This document shows positions 34,785-43,556 of a stretch of DNA of 64,000 nucleotides, one piece after another. The notes beneath the pieces were generated by a model that searched no databases, had not been told where the DNA came from, and saw nothing but the letters and a program-made list of their open reading frames with translations. The translations under genes and the position numbers were made by a program. Each line of letters opens with the position of its first letter. Positions within the stretch are counted from its first letter, which is position 1. Location of the stretch: contig NZ_LMNV01000002.1 in assembly GCF_001423105.1 (NCBI RefSeq), positions 154,562 through 218,561 of the forward strand, written 5' to 3'. This stretch comes from Frondihabitans sp. Leaf304 (GTDB lineage: Bacteria > Actinomycetota > Actinomycetes > Actinomycetales > Microbacteriaceae).

Positions 34785-35765
34785 ATGACCGACGGAGCAG
34801 CAATCGGCGGAGTCGTCCTCGCCATCTTCCTTATCATCGTCGTCATCTTCGTTCTGGTGATCCTGTTCCGGTCGGTACGGATCATCCCTCAGGCGACAGC
34901 GGGTGTCGTCGAGCGACTCGGTAAGTACCACAAGACCCTGACGCCGGGTCTGAACATCCTGGTTCCGTTCATCGACCGTGTGCGTCCCCTCCTCGACATG
35001 CGCGAGCAGGTCGTCTCCTTCCCGCCTCAGCCCGTGATCACCGAAGACAACCTCGTTGTTTCGATCGACACGGTGGTCTACTTCCAGGTGACCGACGCGC
35101 GAGCAGCGACCTACGAGATCGCCAACTACCTGGGTGCCGTCGAACAGCTCACCACCACGACCCTTCGTAACGTCGTCGGTGGGCTCAACCTCGAAGAAGC
35201 CCTGACCAGTCGCGACAACATCAACGGCCAACTGCGCATCGTGCTCGACGAGGCGACGGGCAAGTGGGGAATTCGCGTCGGGCGAGTCGAGCTCAAGGCG
35301 ATCGAGCCGCCCCTGTCGATCCAAGACTCCATGGAGCAGCAGATGCGCGCCGAGCGCGACCGCCGTGCGCAGATCCTCCGCGCCGAGGGCACGAAGCAGG
35401 CGGCGATCCTCCAGGCGGAGGGTTCCCGGCAGGCCTCGATCCTTGAGGCCGAAGGCGCGGCGAAGTCGCAGGTCCTTCGGGCTCAGGGTGAGGCCGAGGC
35501 CATCCAGACGGTCTTCAAGGCCATCCACGACGGCGACCCCGACCCCAAGTTGCTCGCCTACCAGTACCTCCAGACTCTGCCGAAGATCGCCGACGGCGCT
35601 GCGAGCAAGGTCTGGATGATCCCGTCCGAATTCACCGAGGCGCTCAAGGGTGTCGGTGCCGGATTCATGGGAGCCAAAGAGGCCATGTCGGGAGAGACTC
35701 CTTCGACGAAGAGCGCCCCGGCCACGGGCTTCCCCACCGCGACGACGGCACCCTCCGCCGAGTGA
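34785..35765 (+). CDS. SPFH domain / Band 7 protein (stomatin-like)
   Basis: 326 aa: one N-terminal helix (8-30), then a Band 7/SPFH domain (SVRIIPQATAGVVERLGKY; PGLNILVPFIDRV) and a long Glu/Ala-rich coiled coil with RAEGTKQAAILQAEG-type repeats, ending in a Pro/Thr-rich tail. Resembles bacterial paraslipin/QmcA. It forms ring-like oligomers at membranes and pairs with the NfeD protein encoded 26 nt upstream. Overlaps the next gene by 4 nt. Confidence 0.9.
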   Translation: MTDGAAIGGVVLAIFLIIVVIFVLVILFRSVRIIPQATAGVVERLGKYHKTLTPGLNILVPFIDRVRPLLDMREQVVSFPPQPVITEDNLVVSIDTVVYFQVTDARAATYEIANYLGAVEQLTTTTLRNVVGGLNLEEALTSRDNINGQLRIVLDEATGKWGIRVGRVELKAIEPPLSIQDSMEQQMRAERDRRAQILRAEGTKQAAILQAEGSRQASILEAEGAAKSQVLRAQGEAEAIQTVFKAIHDGDPDPKLLAYQYLQTLPKIADGAASKVWMIPSEFTEALKGVGAGFMGAKEAMSGETPSTKSAPATGFPTATTAPSAE

Positions 35766-36523
35766 CGGCGAGCTGGTTCACGCCGGCCCCGCCGCGGGTG
35801 ATCGCGCACCGGGGTCTGGCAACGGAGGCGCCGGAGAACACACTTCCGGCATTCCTCGCTGCCCTGGCCCTCGGTGTGACACACCTCGAGACCGATGTGC
35901 ATGCGACGAGCGACGGCGTTGCGGTTCTAAGCCACGATGCCGACCTTGGCCGGGTCGGTGGGCCGGCCACCGGGATCCTCGGGTTGACCTCCCGAGAAGT
36001 CGCGAGGCTGCGTTTGCCCGACGGCACAGAGGTTCCGAGCTTGGACGACGCCCTCTCCGCTTTTCCCGATGCGCGTTTCAATATCGACATCAAGGTCGAC
36101 GAGGCTCTCGAGCCGACGGTTGCGGCGATCAAGCGGCACCGTGCCGCCCCTCGCGTGCTCGTCACATCGTTCGACGATGCCCGTCGCAAGGCGGCCGTGG
36201 CAGCCCTGCCCGGTGTAGCGACTTCGCCCTCGACGAGAGGCGTCGTGCGTGCAGCTTTGGCGGCGCGAACCCCGCTCCCCTGGTTCCGGCGCAGCGCACT
36301 TCGAGGCATCGACGCCCTGCAGATCCCCGAAAAGCACCGCGGGGTCCCGGTCCTCTCGGCAGCCCTCCTCGAGGCCGCTCACTCTGCCGGCGTCGAGGTT
36401 CACGTCTGGACCGTGAACGATCCGGTCGACATGGCCCGACTGCTCGACCGGGGAGTCGACGGCCTCATCACCGATCGATCCGATCTCACACTCGCTCTGC
36501 TCCGAACTAGGAGTAGCAAATAG
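35762..36523 (+). CDS. Glycerophosphodiester phosphodiesterase
   Basis: 253-aa TIM-barrel enzyme that splits glycerophosphodiesters to an alcohol and glycerol 3-phosphate. Catalytic motifs: VIAHRGLATEAPENTLPAF (His16-Arg, Glu), LETDVHATSDGVAVLSHD (Glu-x-Asp and general-acid His), FNIDIKVD (metal Asp/Lys), and VHVWTVND near the end. No signal peptide, so cytoplasmic. GTG start inside the SPFH stop codon (GTGA), giving an nfeD-SPFH-GDPD operon. Confidence 0.9.
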   Translation: MTASWFTPAPPRVIAHRGLATEAPENTLPAFLAALALGVTHLETDVHATSDGVAVLSHDADLGRVGGPATGILGLTSREVARLRLPDGTEVPSLDDALSAFPDARFNIDIKVDEALEPTVAAIKRHRAAPRVLVTSFDDARRKAAVAALPGVATSPSTRGVVRAALAARTPLPWFRRSALRGIDALQIPEKHRGVPVLSAALLEAAHSAGVEVHVWTVNDPVDMARLLDRGVDGLITDRSDLTLALLRTRSSK

Positions 36524-36587
36524 CGGCGAGGCCTGGGAGGGCACTGTGAAATCTCACCTCGCGAAACAAACCTTCATCTTAAGTGGT

Positions 36588-36593
36588 TATAAC
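36588..36593 (+). promoter_or_regulatory. -10 hexamer of rbpA
   Basis: TATAAC, 31 nt before the rbpA ATG, in an AT-rich stretch. A proper leader with GAGAGGAGA follows. Confidence 0.5.
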
Positions 36594-36624
36594 GGGAGAT
36601 TGCAACGCGAGAGGAGACCATGCA

Positions 36625-36990
36625 ATGGCAGATCGCAGTTTGCGCGGAATGAGGCTTGGTAGCCAGAGCCTCCAAAGCGAAGAGGGCGTGGAATTTTCAC
36701 CCCGCAAAAAGGCCGTCTATCAGACGACCGACGGAGCCACGTTCGATGTCGTCTTCGCCGCAGAGGCGGAGATTCCCGACTCGTGGCAGTCGCCGAAGAG
36801 CGGTCAAGAAGGACTTCTGCTCTCGGCCGACGGCAAGCCCGTCGACATCGACCGCGGTGACGTGAAAGTGCCCAGAACCCACTGGGACATGCTGCTCGAG
36901 CGTCGCACGCGACCCGAGCTCGAAGAGTTGCTGCAAGAGCGACTCGACTACCTGCGGGCCCGCAAAGGGCAGCAGAAGATCGGCGCATAG
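36625..36990 (+). CDS. rbpA: RNA polymerase-binding protein RbpA
   Basis: Actinobacterial transcription activator that binds the principal sigma factor and stabilises the open promoter complex. The 121-aa protein has the N-terminal MADRSLRGMRLGS, the core domain (VEFSPRKKAVYQTTDG), the basic linker and the C-terminal sigma-interaction helices (THWDMLLERR, ELEELLQERLDYLR). The core domain here has no cysteines, so it is the zinc-free form. Conserved next to lnt as in mycobacteria. GAGAGGAGA lies upstream of ATG at 36625. Confidence 0.95.
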   Translation: MADRSLRGMRLGSQSLQSEEGVEFSPRKKAVYQTTDGATFDVVFAAEAEIPDSWQSPKSGQEGLLLSADGKPVDIDRGDVKVPRTHWDMLLERRTRPELEELLQERLDYLRARKGQQKIGA

Positions 36991-37008
36991 CCTCACCGCG
37001 CCTCACAC

Positions 37009-37056
37009 GTCCATCTACCTCGACCGGCCTCTCGGCCTCGGGGTGGGTGGACTTTT
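37009..37056. terminator. Terminator between rbpA and lnt
   Basis: An imperfect stem from GTCCA (37009) to TGGAC (37048-37052) with an inner CGGCC/GGCC stem, followed by TTTT. Confidence 0.75.
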
Positions 37057-37062
37057 CTACGC

Positions 37063-38697
37063 CTACTGGGCGGCGCGACCGAGACGACGAGACCGGCGGG
37101 CGAGACGATCAGACTGTTTCGCCTGACGCGCAGCATCGCCATACCCGGATCCCCTCAGTAGAACACGAGATAGCACGAGGGCCGCAGCCGCGAAGAACAT
37201 CGCGAGCTGCTCGAGAGCGGCCCCGCCCCTCACCGCGGGAGTAGTGCCCGTGCCGAGGGGGACCTTGGTGACCATCGCACCGGGCTGGAACGCCGGAATG
37301 CTGTCGATGGTCTTGCCGTCGGCGGAGATGACGGCGCTCGATCCGACGGTCGAGATGTTCACGAGCGGCCTAGACGTCTCGATGGCTCGCAGGCGGGCGA
37401 TCGCGAGCTGTTGGGTGTTCTCGTCGGTCTGGCCGAAGTCGGCGTTGTTCGTCTGAGCGAGGATGACCTGCGCTCCCCCGTCGACCATCTCGCGAGTCAG
37501 GGCGTCGTCGACGATGTCGAAGCAGATCGAGATACCGGCCTTGATGGATCCGACGTCGAGCACGTTCGTATTCGTGCCCGGGGTCAGGTCACGCGTGAGC
37601 AAACCGACGAGCGAGGGGGCGAGGGCGTTGAAGAAGGGGCGATCGGGCACGTACTCCCCGAATGGAACGAGATGCCTCTTGTCGTATTGCGCCTGGACCG
37701 TGCCGTCGTCCCAGACGATCGACGAGTTGTAGTCTTTCGACCCGCGCTCGGTGATGACGCCGGAGACGATCGGAGCGCTGTAAGCCTTCGACAGCACGTC
37801 GAAGATGTAGGCACCGAAACGATCCCGAGTGGGATCGCGGTCGGATGCGCCCTCGGGCCACACGAGCATGTCGATGTCGTCGGACGGCAGAACGCCCTTG
37901 TACGTCGCGTCGACCTGCGCGTTGCTCAGGTCGCCGTACGTGCGCTGCTGGAAGAAGCCGGCTTTGCTGTTGCCCTGAACAGCCGCGATCGTCGAGGATC
38001 CGGCAGACGCGGTCGGCCAGGCGGGAACGACGAGGACAGCCACGATCGCCGTCGCGGCCACGAGGGCCCGAGTCGTGAGGTGAATCGGCTGCTCGACGAG
38101 CAGCTGCATGACCGCGGCTACGAGCGCGACCATGACGAAGCTCAGCCCGGAGATGCCCAACCAGGCGGTCAGCGAGGCGAACGGGCTCTGCGACTGGCTC
38201 TCAGCGACGCGTCCCCACGAGAAGCCCCCGTAGGGGTAGTGCCCCGCAACGAACTCGCGACCGACCCAGAATCCGGCGACAACGACCGGCAGAAGAAGCG
38301 TGCGGCCCAGCGTGCCCTGCCAGACGCGAGGAACCCACCGATACGCCAGGGTGATCGGAATGCCGCCGAGGGCGAAGATCAGCGCCTCAAGCCCCGCTAG
38401 GGCGATCCACGGCACCGGGCCCAGGTAGGTGGCCACCCAGTCGATGAGGACGAAGAAGAAGGCCATGCCCGACGCCAGGCCCACCAGGAGGGATCCGCCG
38501 ACGCTTCTCCCCTTCAGCGCCAGAAGGATCAGGCCGATGCCGACGAAGGTCAGGGGCCAGATACCGCGGTCGGGAAACCCGAACTCCATCAATGCCCCGC
38601 CCCCGACACCCGTGACGAGGGCGATCCAGAGGGGAAGACGGAAGTCGGAGGTGCGCGGGTCGCCCGAAGGGCTCGGCACGCCGGAGAAACGGGGCAC
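37063..38697 (-). CDS. lnt: Apolipoprotein N-acyltransferase
   Basis: Adds the third acyl chain to lipoproteins in the membrane. 544 aa: about seven helices in the first 210 residues, a nitrilase-like domain, and a final helix. Catalytic triad candidates: Glu in VWPEGAS, Lys in YDKRHLVPFGEYVP, Cys in GISICFDI. The C-terminal tail is very basic. GTG at 38697 is the start: TACAAT lies 6 nt upstream, and the longer open frame beyond it is antisense to the helicase end. Adjacent to rbpA and helY, as in mycobacteria, where an Lnt domain sits beside Ppm1; no Ppm1 domain is fused here. Confidence 0.92.
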   Translation of the reverse strand: MPRFSGVPSPSGDPRTSDFRLPLWIALVTGVGGGALMEFGFPDRGIWPLTFVGIGLILLALKGRSVGGSLLVGLASGMAFFFVLIDWVATYLGPVPWIALAGLEALIFALGGIPITLAYRWVPRVWQGTLGRTLLLPVVVAGFWVGREFVAGHYPYGGFSWGRVAESQSQSPFASLTAWLGISGLSFVMVALVAAVMQLLVEQPIHLTTRALVAATAIVAVLVVPAWPTASAGSSTIAAVQGNSKAGFFQQRTYGDLSNAQVDATYKGVLPSDDIDMLVWPEGASDRDPTRDRFGAYIFDVLSKAYSAPIVSGVITERGSKDYNSSIVWDDGTVQAQYDKRHLVPFGEYVPDRPFFNALAPSLVGLLTRDLTPGTNTNVLDVGSIKAGISICFDIVDDALTREMVDGGAQVILAQTNNADFGQTDENTQQLAIARLRAIETSRPLVNISTVGSSAVISADGKTIDSIPAFQPGAMVTKVPLGTGTTPAVRGGAALEQLAMFFAAAALVLSRVLLRGSGYGDAARQAKQSDRLARRSRRLGRAAQ

Positions 38698-38703
38698 GCG
38701 TGA

Positions 38704-38709
38704 ATTGTA
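38704..38709 (-). promoter_or_regulatory. -10 hexamer of lnt (leaderless)
   Basis: TACAAT on the minus strand, 6 nt before the GTG at 38697; it sets the start. Confidence 0.55.
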
Positions 38710-38741
38710 GGGTGCCGACACTGTGGAGTGACTCTGTCGAA

Positions 38742-41261
38742 TCACACCGCGGTGTAGGCGACGATGCCGCGCCGGACGGCGTCGAGCGCCTTCCGCGCCA
38801 CCGGACCGACCGGCGGATCGGCGACGACCGACAACTGGTCGAGGAGGTCGATCGTCTGCTTGGTCCAGCGTACGAAGTCGCCGGCCGCGAGCTCGGCGTC
38901 GTCGAGGACCGTGTCGAGCGACGCTCCCCGCGCCCAGTGGTACATGGCCAGCGCGATACCCGGCGACGGTTGCAGGGTTCCCGGGAGTCGATGCGCCTGC
39001 TCCAGGTCGTCGAGTTCGGCCCAGATCGTCCGGGTTCGATCGAGTGCTGTGCGGAACTCTCCCGACGGGAGGTAGCGGTCGCCGAGCATCCCCTCGTCGC
39101 GGCGGGGCTCGTAGACGAGCGTCGCCGCCATGGCCGCCAACTGCGGTGCGTCGAGCGAGTTCCAGGATCCTCGTCGGAGGCACTCGGCCACGAGAAGGTC
39201 TCGGTCGCCGTAGATGCGCCGCAGGGTTTTGCCGGGGGCGGCGACGTCGACCTCAGCCACGCGAGAGAGCCGCGACGAATCGGCGATTCTGTCGGCCGAC
39301 CCTGCACTCGGCTCCGCACCTCGAGGAACCAGGTAACCGAGGTCGACCAGCACGTCGGTGACCCGGTCGAAGACCTTCGCGACCGCACCCGTTCGGCTGC
39401 GGATCTGAGCCGACAGCTGATCGGTCTGCTTCTTCAGTTTGTACCAGCGCTCGGCCCAGCGTGCATGCTGCTCGCGCTCCGGGCAGTTGTGGCAGACATG
39501 CTGCCGTAGCTGACGACGGAGGGCGGTGATCTTCTCCTGGCGGGAGTCGCGCTCCTTTCGACTCTGGACCTCAGAGCGGGATGCGCCCTGCTTCTCGAGT
39601 TCGGCGATGTCTTGTCGCAGGGTCATGTACTCGCCGAAGTCGCCGAGATGGCACTCCATCGACTTGGCGTACCCGTCGAGCGACTGTTGCTGCGACCGGA
39701 CCTTACGGGCCAGGTCGACCACGGCCCGGTCGGCCTGGAACTGGGCGAACGACGTCTCGAGCACTTCTCGCGTACGGGATCGGCCGAACCGCTCGATCAG
39801 GTTGACCGCCATGTTGTAGGTCGGCCGAAAGCTGGAATTGAGCGGGTACGTGCGGCGCGAAGCGAGCGCTGCGACCGCCTGCGGGTCGAGACCTTGAGCC
39901 CACTGGATGACGGAGTGACCCTCGATGTCGATGCCCCGGCGACCCGCGCGGCCGGTGAGCTGGGTGTACTCCCCCGGTGTGATCGGGACGCGCGACTCGC
40001 CGTTGTACTTCTCGAGCTTCTCGAGCACGACGCTTCGAGCAGGCATGTTGATGCCCAGCGCCAGGGTCTCGGTGGCGAAGACGACCTTGACGAGCTTCTT
40101 CTGGAAGAGCTCCTCGACTACCTCTTTGAAGGCGGGGAGCAGGCCCGCATGGTGTGCGGCGACACCGCGCTCGAGACCCTCCACCCACTCGTAGTAGCCG
40201 AGGACGGCGAGGTCTTCGTCGCGAAGGGTGCGGCAGTGCTCATCGACGATCTCGCGGATCTCATCGCGATCCGCGGCGGTCGTGAGCCGGATGCCGGAGC
40301 GGAGCACCTGCCGGACAGCCTGATCGCAGCCGACGCGGCTGAAGACGAAGAAGATGGCCGGCAGCAGGTTCTTTCCGTCGAGCAGCTCGACGATCTTCCA
40401 GCGGTCCATCCGGCCGAAGTTCTGGGGCCCGGACGACTGGGGGCGCGAGTCTCGCTTGGGCTTGTAGCCGTGGGAGCCGGATCCTTGTCGGCCGTTTCTC
40501 GAGCCCGGCCTCGAACTGAGCGATGCCGCCCGCACCAGCTCGGGGTTGACCCGATTGGTCGCGGCCTTGCCGGTCGAGTCGAACAGGTCGAGATACTTGG
40601 AGCCCACCAGGACGTGCTGCTGAAGAGGAACGGGGCGCTCCTCGGAGACGATCACATCGGTGTCGCCGCGGACCGTCTGGAGCCAGTCGCCGAACTCCTC
40701 GGCGTTCGAGACGGTCGCGCTGAGCGACACCATGCGGACGTCGAGTGGGAGGTGGATGATGACCTCCTCCCAGACGGCGCCGCGGAACCGATCGCCGAGG
40801 AAGTGCACCTCGTCGAGCACGACCCAGCGCAGGTCGGTCAGCAGGTCGGAGCCGGCGTAGAGCATGTTGCGGAGCACCTCGGTCGTCATGACGACGATCC
40901 GCGCGCGGGAATTGACGTTGGTGTCGCCGGTGAGCAGACCCACCTCGGATGCGCCGTATTCGGCGACGAGCTCCTGGTATTTCTGGTTGCTCAGCGCCTT
41001 CATCGGAGCCGTGTAGAAGACCTTGTCACGGGGGTGCTGCATCGCGAGGTGAATGGCGAACTCGGCGACGAGCGTCTTGCCGGCCCCCGTCGGAGCCGCG
41101 ACGAGCACGCTGCGACCGGCCTCGACGACCTCGCAGGCAGCGATCTGGAACCCGTCGAGCGCGAAGCCCAGACGCTCGCGGAAACCCTGGAGCTGAGGGG
41201 TGCGAGTTCGGGCCCGGGAGGCCGCGAATCGCTCGGACGGAGACAGTTCGCTGCTGGTCAC
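38742..41261 (-). CDS. helY: Superfamily 2 RNA helicase, HelY/Mtr4-like
   Basis: 839-aa Ski2/Mtr4-type helicase presumed to act in RNA processing. Motif I APTGAGKT (56-63), motif II DEVH (150-153), SLSATVSN (motif III), ATETLALGINMPA (IV/V) and TGRAGRRGID (VI) are intact. A Gln/Arg/Gly-rich insert (about 245-280) separates the two RecA folds. A C-x-x-C (VCHNCP) lies in the stalk region, followed by the C-terminal DSHCT helical domain. The order helY-tatC-tatA-pafC-pafB matches mycobacteria. CAGAAT 7 nt before GTG suggests a leaderless mRNA. Confidence 0.93.
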   Translation of the reverse strand: MTSSELSPSERFAASRARTRTPQLQGFRERLGFALDGFQIAACEVVEAGRSVLVAAPTGAGKTLVAEFAIHLAMQHPRDKVFYTAPMKALSNQKYQELVAEYGASEVGLLTGDTNVNSRARIVVMTTEVLRNMLYAGSDLLTDLRWVVLDEVHFLGDRFRGAVWEEVIIHLPLDVRMVSLSATVSNAEEFGDWLQTVRGDTDVIVSEERPVPLQQHVLVGSKYLDLFDSTGKAATNRVNPELVRAASLSSRPGSRNGRQGSGSHGYKPKRDSRPQSSGPQNFGRMDRWKIVELLDGKNLLPAIFFVFSRVGCDQAVRQVLRSGIRLTTAADRDEIREIVDEHCRTLRDEDLAVLGYYEWVEGLERGVAAHHAGLLPAFKEVVEELFQKKLVKVVFATETLALGINMPARSVVLEKLEKYNGESRVPITPGEYTQLTGRAGRRGIDIEGHSVIQWAQGLDPQAVAALASRRTYPLNSSFRPTYNMAVNLIERFGRSRTREVLETSFAQFQADRAVVDLARKVRSQQQSLDGYAKSMECHLGDFGEYMTLRQDIAELEKQGASRSEVQSRKERDSRQEKITALRRQLRQHVCHNCPEREQHARWAERWYKLKKQTDQLSAQIRSRTGAVAKVFDRVTDVLVDLGYLVPRGAEPSAGSADRIADSSRLSRVAEVDVAAPGKTLRRIYGDRDLLVAECLRRGSWNSLDAPQLAAMAATLVYEPRRDEGMLGDRYLPSGEFRTALDRTRTIWAELDDLEQAHRLPGTLQPSPGIALAMYHWARGASLDTVLDDAELAAGDFVRWTKQTIDLLDQLSVVADPPVGPVARKALDAVRRGIVAYTAV

Positions 41262-41268
41262 GTGGTCG

Positions 41269-41274
41269 ATTCTG
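41269..41274 (-). promoter_or_regulatory. -10 hexamer of helY (leaderless)
   Basis: CAGAAT on the minus strand, 7 nt before the GTG at 41261. Confidence 0.4.
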
Positions 41275-41339
41275 TCACGCGCGGCCTCCGAGCCCGTGCA
41301 CGGGAGACCACTGCCGAGAGGGGCTTGTGCCGGGAACCG

Positions 41340-42182
41340 CTAGGCCCCGGCGAGCTCGGCGTCGAGGGCAGCCACCCGTTTGGCGAGACGGCGATCGTGG
41401 AGGGTGGTGACGAGGCAGGCGATCAGGTAGAGCCCGACCATGGGGATGGCCAGCAGGATCATCGAGATGACGTCGGCGGAGGGGGTGACGATGGCGGTGA
41501 AAAGGGTGATGAGGATGATCGCTACGCGCCAGCTCTTGCGGATCGACGCCGCTGTCAGGACACCGATGAAGTTCAGCAGGACGAGGAAGACGGGAAGCAC
41601 GAACGCGACGCCGATGGCGAGCACCAGCTTGAGCACGAAGTCGTAGTACGTCTTGGCGTCGATGATGCTGGAGTCTTCGGAGGCGATAAATGAGGTCATG
41701 ACCTGCACGATGTGCGGTAGCACGAAGAACCCGGCGCAACAACCGGCCAGAAAGAGTGGGATCGCGGCGCCGAGAAAGCCGATCGCGTAGAGCTTCTCTT
41801 TGCGGACCAAAGCCGGCACGATGAACGCCCAGATCTGGTAAAGCCACACCGGGCTCGAGATGATGACGCCGACGGTGATCGTGATGGTGAGTTTGAGGTC
41901 GAACGCGCCGGTGACATTGGCGAAGTTCAGTGAAGCGAGACGACGACCGTTGCCGGAGATCTGTTCGACGGGTGAGCGGAGCACGTCGAGCACGTACGGC
42001 GAGAGGAACCAGCCGGCCACCGAGCACACGGCAATGGCCACTGCGGCGAAGAAGAGACGTTTGCGCAGCTCGAGGAAGTGCTGCCCGAGCGACATGCGAC
42101 CCTCAGCCGGGCTCCGCTTCGCACCGCGAGAACGAGCCGTGCCACCGCCCTGAGCACCGCCCGGCGCCGAGGTCGTGGCCAC
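41340..42182 (-). CDS. tatC: Twin-arginine translocase subunit TatC
   Basis: Receptor of the Tat pathway that exports folded proteins. The 280-aa protein has six helices. MSLGQHFLELRKRLFFA at residues 30-46 is the conserved N-terminal signal-peptide contact region (HLxELRxRL form), and FIVPALVRKEK is the usual periplasm-proximal loop; Glu of RKEK is the conserved residue. The basic, Gly-rich first 28 residues are not conserved. GTG start, 3 nt after the tatA stop, so coupled. Confidence 0.95.
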   Translation of the reverse strand: MATTSAPGGAQGGGTARSRGAKRSPAEGRMSLGQHFLELRKRLFFAAVAIAVCSVAGWFLSPYVLDVLRSPVEQISGNGRRLASLNFANVTGAFDLKLTITITVGVIISSPVWLYQIWAFIVPALVRKEKLYAIGFLGAAIPLFLAGCCAGFFVLPHIVQVMTSFIASEDSSIIDAKTYYDFVLKLVLAIGVAFVLPVFLVLLNFIGVLTAASIRKSWRVAIILITLFTAIVTPSADVISMILLAIPMVGLYLIACLVTTLHDRRLAKRVAALDAELAGA

Positions 42183-42185
42183 CGA

Positions 42186-42518
42186 CTAGAGCTTCGGTTT
42201 GTCGGTGTTGAGCGGAGCCGCGTTGCCGGACGGTGCCGGCGTGGTGACGGTGGTGGTGGTGCTGCCGTCGGGGTTCACCGTGGTGTGTTGCACGGGTGCA
42301 GCTGGAGTCGGCGCCACGGTCGTGGGTGCGGCGTTGGTCGGCGCCGTGGTGGCGGCGTCGGACGAACCGTCGTGGTTCGGCCCGATCTCGGTCTTGAAGA
42401 TCTTCATCGACTGAGCGACGCTCTTCGCGAGGGCGGGGAGCTTCGGCGCTCCGAAGAGGAGGAGCAGGATCACCAGAATGATCAGAAGGTGGGGTAGGCC
42501 AAGAGCACCTGAGAACAT
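42186..42518 (-). CDS. tatA: Sec-independent translocase protein TatA/TatB type
   Basis: Pore-forming or adaptor Tat subunit. 110 aa: a helix at residues 3-22, the hinge FGAPKLPALAKSVAQ, then the amphipathic helix with KIFKTEI. A long Ala/Thr/Pro-rich acidic tail follows. FG-x-KLP and SMKIFK identify TatA rather than TatB. TTAGGAGG lies 7 nt upstream of the ATG. Transcribed with pafC upstream and tatC downstream. Confidence 0.93.
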   Translation of the reverse strand: MFSGALGLPHLLIILVILLLLFGAPKLPALAKSVAQSMKIFKTEIGPNHDGSSDAATTAPTNAAPTTVAPTPAAPVQHTTVNPDGSTTTTVTTPAPSGNAAPLNTDKPKL

Positions 42519-42578
42519 CAGTCGCCTCCTAAGACGTGTGCGGAAAGACGATTCTAACGCGGACGCCGCGGAAAAGCG

Positions 42579-43556
42579 TCAGGGCCGGTCGTACCTGTGA
42601 GCGGCTCGGGTGGCCCAGTCGGCCACAGCCGCCCGTGCCGCGGCCGGCGAGACGACGACAGGCCCCCCGGGGAGCCCGGCGACAAGGCGAGCCAAGGATC
42701 CGAAGTGGTTGACCCGCAGCGCAAGTCGCGTGCGCCCCTCGGGCCCGCCCTCGATCGTCTCGGGGGCGTAGTCGTCGAGCAGCGTCGAGGCCGCGGCGTC
42801 GATCTCGATCTCGACCACGATGTCGTCGGGCGAGCCTTCGAACAGCGTGTCGGGAAGCGAGACGTCGGCGGCGCGGAACGAGATGGGCTGGTTGCTGACA
42901 GCGGCATCGCTCACCCGGTCGAGGCGGAAAGTGCGGACGGCTTCGCGCAGGTGGTCGTAGCCCCGGAGGTACCAGTCGGCGTCGAGGGATTCGACTCGGA
43001 GCGGATCGACGCGTCGCCGCTCGATCTGCCCGCGGACTCCGGAGTAGTCGAATTCGAGCTGGACGCCCTCGTCGACCGCGCGGCGGACGAGGGCGAGGAG
43101 CTGGTTCGTTTCGGAATTCTCGACGGCGACCTGGCTGGGGGCCCCGGAGGCTCCGCGCGCCAATTTCGACATCAGGGTGGCGATGGCCTGCCTGTCGGCG
43201 TTCTCGGGCAGGGACGAGAGATATTGCAGACCGGCGATGAGGGCGGCGGCCTCTCGTGCCGAGAAGCGAGGCGAGTCGTCGATAGCGACGAGGTTCGTGA
43301 GGACGATCACGTCGTTCTGCTCGAAGTCGTCCCAGGCGATGTCGAAGAGGTCGCCGTGCTGGTACTGGGTTGTCTCGCCCGGTATACCCGAGACGGCAAT
43401 GAGCTCGACCGCGCGCCGGATCTGCGTGACGGGAACTCCGAAGTGGGTAGCAGCCTCGGCGACGCTGACGCTTCCGCGATCCATCAGGTAGGGAACGAGG
43501 GAGAGCAGGAAAGCGAGTTTGTCTTGCGCCTGGAGGGCGGGTGCGCGCTCAGCCAC
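42579..43556 (-). CDS. pafC: WYL-domain transcriptional regulator PafC
   Basis: Half of the PafBC DNA-damage-response activator known from mycobacteria, which induces LexA/RecA-independent repair genes. 325 aa with an N-terminal winged-helix (RGSVSVAEAATHFGVP-x-x-QIRRA) and a WYL domain (residues ~165-245; RRVDPLRVESLDADWYLRGY) plus a C-terminal WCX extension. Its GTG start overlaps pafB by 8 nt. No pafA (Pup ligase) is next to it, so the gene name refers to family and synteny, not to pupylation. Confidence 0.9.
   Translation of the reverse strand: MAERAPALQAQDKLAFLLSLVPYLMDRGSVSVAEAATHFGVPVTQIRRAVELIAVSGIPGETTQYQHGDLFDIAWDDFEQNDVIVLTNLVAIDDSPRFSAREAAALIAGLQYLSSLPENADRQAIATLMSKLARGASGAPSQVAVENSETNQLLALVRRAVDEGVQLEFDYSGVRGQIERRRVDPLRVESLDADWYLRGYDHLREAVRTFRLDRVSDAAVSNQPISFRAADVSLPDTLFEGSPDDIVVEIEIDAAASTLLDDYAPETIEGGPEGRTRLALRVNHFGSLARLVAGLPGGPVVVSPAAARAAVADWATRAAHRYDRP

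Noticed and set aside
37063-39183. Longer 706-aa form of Lnt
   Set aside because: The first 160 residues are antisense to the helicase tail and not Lnt-like; a leaderless promoter and GTG at 38697 give the normal length.
39612-41693. 693-aa open frame antisense to helY and tatC
   Set aside because: Same cause; it crosses two well-supported genes on the other strand.
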